Origin: Megalobrama amblycephala
Taxonomy: Eukaryota > Chordata > Actinopteri > Cypriniformes > Xenocyprididae
Direction of reading: 5' to 3'
Assembly: GCF_018812025.1 (NCBI RefSeq)
Contig: NC_063049.1
Location: 17,487,258 to 17,551,257, forward strand
DNA length: 64,000 nucleotides
Each line of letters opens with the position of its first letter. The first letter of the stretch is position 1. Shown piece after piece: positions 57,291 to 64,000 of this stretch. The notes below the pieces were generated by a model. It was not told where the DNA came from. It made no database searches and saw only the letters and a list, made by a program, of their open reading frames with translations. Made by a program: the position numbers and the translations under genes.

Positions 57291-58230
57291 TTATTTCATT
57301 TCATTTCACATTTATTTGTATAGATATTTTCACAATACAGATCGTTTCAAAACAGCTTTACAGAAAATGTACGTCAACATTTCAATAGGGTAATCTGTTA
57401 TCAGAGATGACTGTGTCCAACTTATGTAATTTCAGAATGTACATATGCATATCACACAGTTAGCTAACAATGTATTAATTTAAGGCAGGAACAATGAGCT
57501 CAGTGAAGTAATGAATACATGTTAACAATGATTAGGATATACGGCAGAATTTGCATTGGTGCATGCTGGTCCAGAATTTGCGCCAACTGAAGTCCTTGCA
57601 GAGGTTGGGGTCATTTCTTCACAGGTGTTGAGGCATCTGAAGTCTTCATAAGAAGCTGGATCCAAACTGGAGCTGATGTAGGCAACTCTCTAGTCGCCTC
57701 GGGATGGTCATCCCAAGATAAAACAGAAAAGCAAATGGAGAATAATTAGCATAGCTGCTGTTCATAACATCAAGCAAAGATAGTCATGTGCATTTGATCT
57801 GATATAACTGGAGTACAATGATATGAGATCCATTATGTGAATGCTCTGCAAAAGAGATGAGTCTTTAATCTAGATTTAAACTGGGAGAGTGAGTCTGAGC
57901 CCCCAAACATTATCAAGAAGGCTATTCCAGAGTTTAGGAGTCAAATGTGAAAACGCTCTCCCTCCTTTAGTGGACTTAGATATCCTAGGTAACCTACTAC
58001 TAGAAGCCCAGAGTTTTGTGATCCTAAAGAGTGTGATGGATTGTATGGTTATAGAAGATTGGTTAAATACACAGGAGGTAAACCATTTAGGGCCTTATAG
58101 GCCAGTAGCAATACTTTATAACTGATATGGAACTTAATAGGTAACCAGTGTAGAGATGATACAATTGGTGTTATATGGTTGTATTTTCTTGAATTAAAGG
58201 TGGTGGCAGGCAGTTCAAGTACATGCCAGA
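57291..58230. repeat. Teleost interspersed repeat of unresolved class
   Basis: The phrases ATTTGTATAGATATTTTCAC, AACAGCTTTACAGAAAATGT and GGAGTCAAATGTGAAAACGC are ones I recall from a very common teleost repeat, possibly a LINE-derived 3' region. Short frames in it are not genes. Confidence 0.55.
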
Positions 58231-59039
58231 AAGCTTACCAGTGACCCCTAGTGGTGACTGGGTTTATTACAGTATACTTTATTTTTGTATGGTGTTGAGT
58301 TTGGTCTTAGTACATGGTCACGTTAAGCATTTTTCACGTTAAGCCTTTTAGAATGTCCTGTTTTCTTGTCCACTGGTTGTTAATTCATGTTAGACAAAAT
58401 CAAGCAAATTGGGCTGTTTTTTTTTTTCTTCCAAAAAGACTCAGCCGCTTGCAAATTCTCGTTTGTATGCTAATTATGCTCATTATTTGGATATAATTAT
58501 TAGCTAAAGCTGATACTGAAAGAAGAATATAGCTTAAGTGATCCAACTCTGTCATGTCCTGTTTATTTAATTTCAACTTTTTTCCCTCAAAATATAACGT
58601 TTTTTCTTAAAACACAACGACTTTATTCTCAACATTTAAGTGCATTCTCAACATTTTATTTTGACTTTTCTCAAAATTGAGAAATTTTATTCTCAACACT
58701 GTATTTCGACTTTTTTTTTCCTCTCGAAAAACTGAGAGTTTAATCTTCACTTTAATCATGCTGCATTTACGTGCTGCGTAACATGAGAATGAACCGCATT
58801 GGTTATGCAGCACGAGCTTCCGGAAGAAATTTCTTCTTGTACGTTATTCATGTTCGGTTGAGCTTCTGCTTATGTTCGCTGATCAATGTTTACATGTGAT
58901 TAAAAGCCTAAATTAAATATTTTCATCATAAAAAGCAATCGAGTTTCTTCAGAAAATTTGGACTAAACTGTTCGATTCTCGTTTACCGATCTTTTTATGA
59001 TCTTTTTAAAGCGTCAAAGTGTTCGTTGCAAAGACAGTC
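58231..59039. other. Intergenic, unassigned
   Basis: Contains loosely repeated CTCAACATTTTATTTTGAC-like phrases near 58600-58750. No gene recognised. Confidence 0.35.
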
Positions 59040-59186
59040 AATGGAGAGACAGACACCTCTCAGATTTCATCAAAAAGATCTTCATTTGTGTTCCGAAGAT
59101 GAACGAAAGTCTTACAAGTTCGAAACGATATGAGGGTGAGTAATTAAATACAGAATTTTCATTTTGGAGTGAAGCAACCCTTTACG
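59040..59186. repeat. Right half of a GTTCACCC-family MITE
   Basis: TGTTCCGAAGATGAACGAAAG and ATGAGGGTGAGTAATTAA match the right arm of the 35287 copy. The left arm is missing. Confidence 0.7.
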
Positions 59187-59379
59187 AGAAGGGGGTGTAA
59201 ACTTTGAACAGGATGATGATGAGGAGTAAATTTTTGATATGTAAAAAAATCATATTTTTTCATTTAGTACTGCCCTTCAGAAGCTAATACTTTCATGTTT
59301 CCCAGAAGATAAAATAATTACAATTTCCCATTTTAAAGCAATTCAAAAAGTTTACACACCTTTTAATGCATTGTGTTGC

Positions 59380-59669
59380 TGTAACGAAGCGGGACTCAGG
59401 CAGGGATCCAATTGCAAGCTTTTATTATAAAAGAGTGTGGTCGTACAGGCAGGGTCAAACAGGAGCAGCAAGGGACAGGCAGAGTCATGGTCACAGTACA
59501 GGCAGAAGTCGAGGCAGGCAGATATCAGTCACAGTCCAGGTAATAACAAACAGTCCAAAGGTAGGCAGCAGAGAATAGTAAACAGGTAACAGACAGGATC
59601 TGTAACAGGTAGACAAGCAGACAGGATAATAATGCTCAGAATTGCAGCACAGGTTAACAAGACTTCAAG
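59380..59669 (-). mobile_element. LTR fragment related to the 44.2-kb retrotransposon
   Basis: In reverse orientation it starts TGTAACGAAG (LTR 3' end), passes GGTCGTACAGGCAGGGTCAAA and ends near ACAAGACTTC, which matches the predicted start of R in the 44.2-kb LTR. No U3 is recognised beyond it. Confidence 0.75.
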
Positions 59670-60448
59670 AAATACTGTGGAAAACAGATGTTGTTAAAAA
59701 TAATATGCAGAGGAAAACCAAGTCCTATGTTTGGTGGATCCTTTGTGTTACATACCTTTTTAGTATTCCGAAGTATTCTAAAGCATTAAGATTAAGTTAC
59801 TAAACTTTTGTAATCTAACAAAATACAAAATATAAAGCATGTATTTTGTAATCTGTAGTGAAATACATTTTATAAGTAACCTTCCCACTCAACCATGTAC
59901 TTGTGTCATTTATTTAGTCTTATATATTTTAATAGTCATAAGTCATTGCGTTCATTTGAGCTGAGTTAAAATATAATTTTTCGTAGCTATTTTTTCCCAA
60001 CACTCCCATGTAGCTTACACAATCTTTGATCATATTCCAAATTAGGAAGTCATAATGCAGCCAAAGATAAATTATGACCAACGCAATGAATGATCCGTTC
60101 ATGAGCGCCCCATCACTATCACAGAGACAGTGTTTCACATCTGCAACATACCACAGAGATACCCGAGAAAAGGTAAAAGAAATTATTTAATTTCAGTCAT
60201 GTTGACGTATAGTGAGAAATAATATTAATCTATCCAATTGTCCAGTGCTGCTTATACAGTATTATACATTATTAGATGTTTGAAACAATGATACAAAAAC
60301 AACTTTTTATTATCAATTTTTGTTATATAGTATGTGTGAAGTTTACAGATGCAGAAAAGTGCCTAGATATTAAAAGTGTGTTGTCATTGCTCATTATCAC
60401 ACTACAATACATGCAGTAAAAATGACTCCCAATAATCCTGAAAATAGG
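59670..60448. other. Intergenic, unassigned
   Basis: AT-rich. No gene, LTR mate or terminal inverted repeat recognised. Confidence 0.35.
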
Positions 60449-60743
60449 TAGTTAGTTCACCCAATTAAAATTGTCATCATTTACTCACCCTCATGTTGTT
60501 CCAAACCTGTATGAGTTTCTTTCTTCTGTTGAACATAAAAGAAGATATTTTGAAGAATGCTGGTAACCAAACCATTTCGGTGTCCGTTGACTTCAATTGT
60601 ATGCATAAAAACAACAACAAAAACAATGAGACATTTCTCAAAATATCTTCATTTATGTTCAACAGAAGAAAGTCATATTTGGAATGACTTGAGGGTCAGT
60701 AAATTATGACAGAATTTTAATTTTTATGTGAATTAACCTTTAA
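60449..60743. repeat. TTAGTTCACCC-family MITE, both arms
   Basis: GTTAGTTCACCCAATTAAAAT at the left mirrors ATTTTAATTTTTATGTGAATTAACC at the right. The arms include CTCACCCTCATGTTGTTCCA and its mirror. Confidence 0.85.
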
Positions 60744-61240
60744 GATAAATGTTAAAGTGTGCCCCTAAAAGCACAAATGGCCCCTGCCACATATCATTAA
60801 GGCTGCATACTGCATACAGTCTAACAGTACCACAAACTTCAGTTACAACAAATGTCACAGGACCTGCAGTATGTCAGTATGAAAAGCTGCAAACATTCTG
60901 ATAATAATTTAGATGTCTCTGAAGTTTGACACAAAAATGAATAAATATTCCACAAGCTGCATTTGATTATTACAGTTATGTAATGATAATGGATGCTAAG
61001 AAGGTGCTTGATAGTGTCAAAGACAGATGAAATAGAAATAGGTTTAAAATTATGAAAAAAAAGGGGTATATGGTCTGAAAAGTCAGGTAAGGTACATTGT
61101 TTTATTTTTCTGCTTTACTCTGCTGTCTGATAGTGACATCCACTGGTGAACTGCATACATGGCATGCATGTTTTTAAACTGAAAGGACGTTCAGCGCCAT
61201 TGCCTGTGCTTTCTTTTCTCATCATAACACTTGCTGATTG

Positions 61241-61242
<2 letters not shown>
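60744..61242. other. Intergenic, unassigned
   Basis: No gene or repeat recognised. Confidence 0.35.

Positions 61243-61297
<55 letters not shown>
61243..61297. repeat. (CA)n(TA)n microsatellite
   Basis: About 23 CA units followed by five TA units, immediately before the Tc1 remnant. Confidence 0.95.
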
Positions 61298-61299
61298 AG

Positions 61300-62060
61300 G
61301 CCAAATTGTGATAGAGACGACTGGGTCAGAGCATCTCCAAAACTGCAGCTCTTGTGGGGTGTCCCCGGTCTGCAGTGGTCAGTATCTATCAAAAGTGGTC
61401 CAAGGAAGGAACAGTGTTGAACCGGCGACAGGGTCATGGGTGGCCAAGGCTCATTGATGCACGTGAGGAGTGTGGTCTGATCCAACAGACGAGCTACTGT
61501 AGCTCAAATTGCTGAAGAAGTTATTGCTGGTTCTGATAGAAAGGTGTCAGAATATACAGTGAATCACAGTTTGTTGCCATGCTGATCCCCGTTGAAAGAG
61601 CCAACAGTGGGCACGTGAGCATCAGAACTGGACCACGGAGCAATGGAAGAAGGTGGCCTGGTCTGATGAATCACGTTTACTTTTACAGCACGTGGATGGG
61701 CGGGTGCGTGTGCGTTGCTTGCCTGGGAACACATGGCACCAGGATGCATTATGGGAAGCCAGCGGAGGCAGCGTGATGCTTTGGGCAATGTTCTGCTGGG
61801 AAACCTTGGATCCTGCCATCCATGTGGATGTTACTTTGACACATACCACCTATCTAAGCATTGTTGCAGACCATGTACACCCTTTCATGGAAACGGTATT
61901 CCCTGGTGGCTGTGGCCTCTTTCAGCAGGATAACGCACCCTGCCACAAAGCAAAAATGGTTCAGGAATGGTTTAAGGTGCACAACAACGAGTTTGGGGTG
62001 TTGACTTCCAATCGAGCATCTGTGGGATGTGCTGAACAAACACCTCACAACTTACAGGAC
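61300..62060 (+). pseudogene. Tc1-like transposase remnant, both termini missing
   Basis: N-terminal helix-turn-helix pieces appear in broken frames (61310-61560). The catalytic part then reads WSDESRLLLQHVDGRVRV, GGSVMLWAMFCWETL, HPFMETVFPGG and FQQDNAPCHKAKMVQEWF (61650-61990). The first two catalytic Asp (SDE and QQDNAP) are present, but the third acidic region (NPIEHLW type) is scrambled: WP-S-PDL is replaced by SNRASVG. It is inactive. Confidence 0.85.
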
Positions 62061-63319
62061 TTAAAGGATCTGCCCCTCCATATCAAACTTATTCAAGAAA
62101 TTAAGATTTTCTTATCAAGGAGATAAAATGTTTTGCAAAAATGAGTACACCATCCTGAAAGTTACTTTTTAAGTTAAAGTTAATTTTTATCTGGTGTAAG
62201 TTTTTTTGATCAACAGGTAAGTATGTTGAACCAAAACATTTAAAGAGAAATAATTTCTTGACAATTAAAAGTGTTATATAGCCCACTGAATCATTCACAG
62301 ACTTAATGCTGACAACAATGGAAGCACTTGGGAGAGAACTGTCAGGAGACTTATTTCTTAGCACAAAAGAGGACAGTGCTACAAGAGGATTACCAAAATT
62401 ATCACAGAAAAAACAAAACAAAAAACAATTGACTTGTGACAAGGCCCATGAAATAACCAGGCCTTCATTTAAGCTCTCATTTAGTGATGAGGGATTTTTT
62501 TGCTATACAAAGGGCAGGAGAAATACCAAGCGAGTGTCTCAAAGCCAGCAAAACCTATGAAAAGAGTGACTGTTTATCTCAAAGAGTAAGATGCAGCCTG
62601 CAGAAATGACATGCATGGTTATTGTCCACACTAGAACTACCCAAAGCATCATAAAGTAAGTTAACCATTTCCACAGCCCATGTTTACAAAATATATACTT
62701 CTGGGAATCCATACTCTGGTCTCATGAGAGCAAGTCATTCATTTTGGATTTAGCAGTATCCAAAATGTTATGGTTTTGCTAGAGGAGGAGTACAATGAGA
62801 AGTGCCTGGTTCCCACAGTAAAGTTCAGTGGTAGTAAAGCTCTTATATAGGGATGTATGAGTGCTGAAGGTGTGAGGGAGTTGTGCTTTATCAATGCTGT
62901 CATGAATTCCCACACCACTGTGTAATTTAATACACAAACTTGAAACAGAAGATGTTACCCTTTCCTCATTCCCTGCATTGTTGGGCATTTTTTTCAACAT
63001 GACAATGAGGATATGCATTCTCCCAAGGTGAAAAACCTTCTGTGGACATGTATTGCACTCAGTCTTAACACTCTTGTGCACCTGTGGGGGATTCTGTATA
63101 GACAAGTTGAGCAACACTCCCCATTGAAGAGCAGGTTATCATCCAGGAGTTAAACAGGACAGATGTGGCAATTTGTCATGAACTTGTACACTCCACTCCA
63201 CTACGTGCCAAGAAAGGTCAGAGCAGTATTCTTAAAATTATGGAGGGCATACTAAGTACTAGAATATTATACATCTGTTAAATTAAATCTAGAGTGTACT
63301 CATTTCAGCAATCCTTCAT
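62061..63319. other. Intergenic, unassigned
   Basis: No gene, splice-flanked exon or named repeat recognised on either strand. Confidence 0.35.
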
Positions 63320-63610
63320 TTAACCCTTTGATGCACAAGCTACGAAAACCCCTTCTAATGCGCAACACGGGTCAAAAATGACCCGTATTCATTTTCTATG
63401 TTATTTCAATCATGACTGAGTGTTTCTTCGCTGAATCTTTGAAAGAAATGTATTTTATCATTTATTTATTCCAGGTATTCATTAAATATCTTGTTTTTGA
63501 TTTTAACAAATCATTGTGTTTATTTTTTCTTTCTTTTTTTTATAAACAAACACAGCTTTTGTATTTCTACATCAATTTTACACACATGGGTCAAAAATGA
63601 CCCATACAGA
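63320..63610. repeat. Fish repeat with GGGTCAAAAATGACCC palindromes
   Basis: It opens TTAACCCTTTGATGCAC, and CGGGTCAAAAATGACCCGTA and GGGTCAAAAATGACCCATAC occur 220 bp apart. It is probably a TTAA-type MITE; the right end is not found. Nothing is recognised from 63611 to the window edge. Confidence 0.55.
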
Positions 63611-64000
63611 AACCTTTGCAAATTTTCACAAGTAGGAACATATTTATTGCAGACAACTATTCATCTACCACACATTTCACCTCTCAACATGGCTGCTTTT
63701 GTATATTTGTTGGATGAAAGTCATATTATATTTCATATAATAGGCTATATATTATATTTCATAATTTGTATTTTTTGTCATAAACCAATGCCACTGGTCA
63801 CCTTTTACATCTAGCAGTGTTCCTGAAAAGTAACAGTTTTGAACAAGGTTTCGGTCCAACAGTGAAAATATAATAAGTGAATCGATCAACAGTGCTTTTG
63901 ATTTTCTTTATCTAGAGTGTTAGTGGCTGGTCCTCAACAGAACTGAGGTGGATGATGACATCACTGTAAAAAAAAAAGTTGAAAGTATACTTTGCGCACA

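Noticed and set aside
57889..58125. Frame containing LSRRLFQSLGVKCENALPPL
   Set aside because: A phrase I recall from a common teleost repeat, not a conserved gene.
61222..61485. Cys/Val and Thr/His repeat frames
   Set aside because: Translations of the (CA)n tract adjoining a Tc1 remnant.
1..64000. A novel multi-gene system, operon or defence island
   Set aside because: The window is vertebrate chromosomal DNA with three unrelated host genes and transposons; nothing supports a linked system.

Overview
This is vertebrate nuclear DNA, almost certainly from a ray-finned fish and most likely a cyprinid. The reasons are interrupted genes with GT-AG introns, low gene density, and dense fish-type transposons (Tc1-like, hAT, TTAA-target MITEs, L2/CR1-like LINE, Gypsy-type LTR elements). 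There are no bacterial operons, CRISPR arrays or recognisable tRNA/rRNA genes.

Three host genes are supported. (1) uxs1, UDP-glucuronate decarboxylase, + strand: only the last six coding exons (6617 to 31379, 172 residues plus stop) are in the window, and the 5' half lies off the left edge. (2) ecrg4 (augurin), - strand: a complete four-exon coding sequence, 37468 down to 33148, 142 residues, with a 45-bp second exon. It lies tail to tail with uxs1, about 1.8 kb between stop codons; as I recall, uxs1 and ecrg4 are also neighbours in mammals. (3) An otospiralin-like secreted protein gene, - strand: two coding exons, 49482 down to 48657, 98 residues, with a possible 5' UTR exon near 50.3 kb. 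The three have separate jobs (Golgi UDP-xylose supply, a secreted propeptide, a small secreted protein), and nothing suggests they work as one system.

The rest is mobile DNA, much of it nested. 0-6.6 kb: uxs1 intron with MITEs and a hAT composite (3472-6200) holding a THAP-domain remnant and a piggyBac-like MITE. 7.5-24.6 kb: a 17-kb uxs1 intron with a hAT element, a Tc1 remnant, a minus-strand LTR fragment, a broken LINE and several MITEs. 27.2-30.8 kb: a Tc1-like element carrying a hAT and a piggyBac-like insertion; removing both leaves 1607 bp, the normal Tc1 size. 38-42 kb: MITEs. 43.3-47.9 kb: a hAT element that received a young, gag-only LTR retrotransposon with a self-priming signature and in-frame minisatellites. 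51.4-56.7 kb: a decayed Gypsy pol interrupted by a solo LTR, itself interrupted by a 287-bp foldback MITE. 57-64 kb: further repeats and a Tc1 pseudogene.

I found no new gene system. The most interesting signals are the self-priming LTR element with its coding minisatellites, the insertions datable by exact target-site duplications, a decayed 2A-like motif in the LINE, and a furin-type site in the otospiralin-like protein. All identifications come from reading and remembered family sequences; no search was run.
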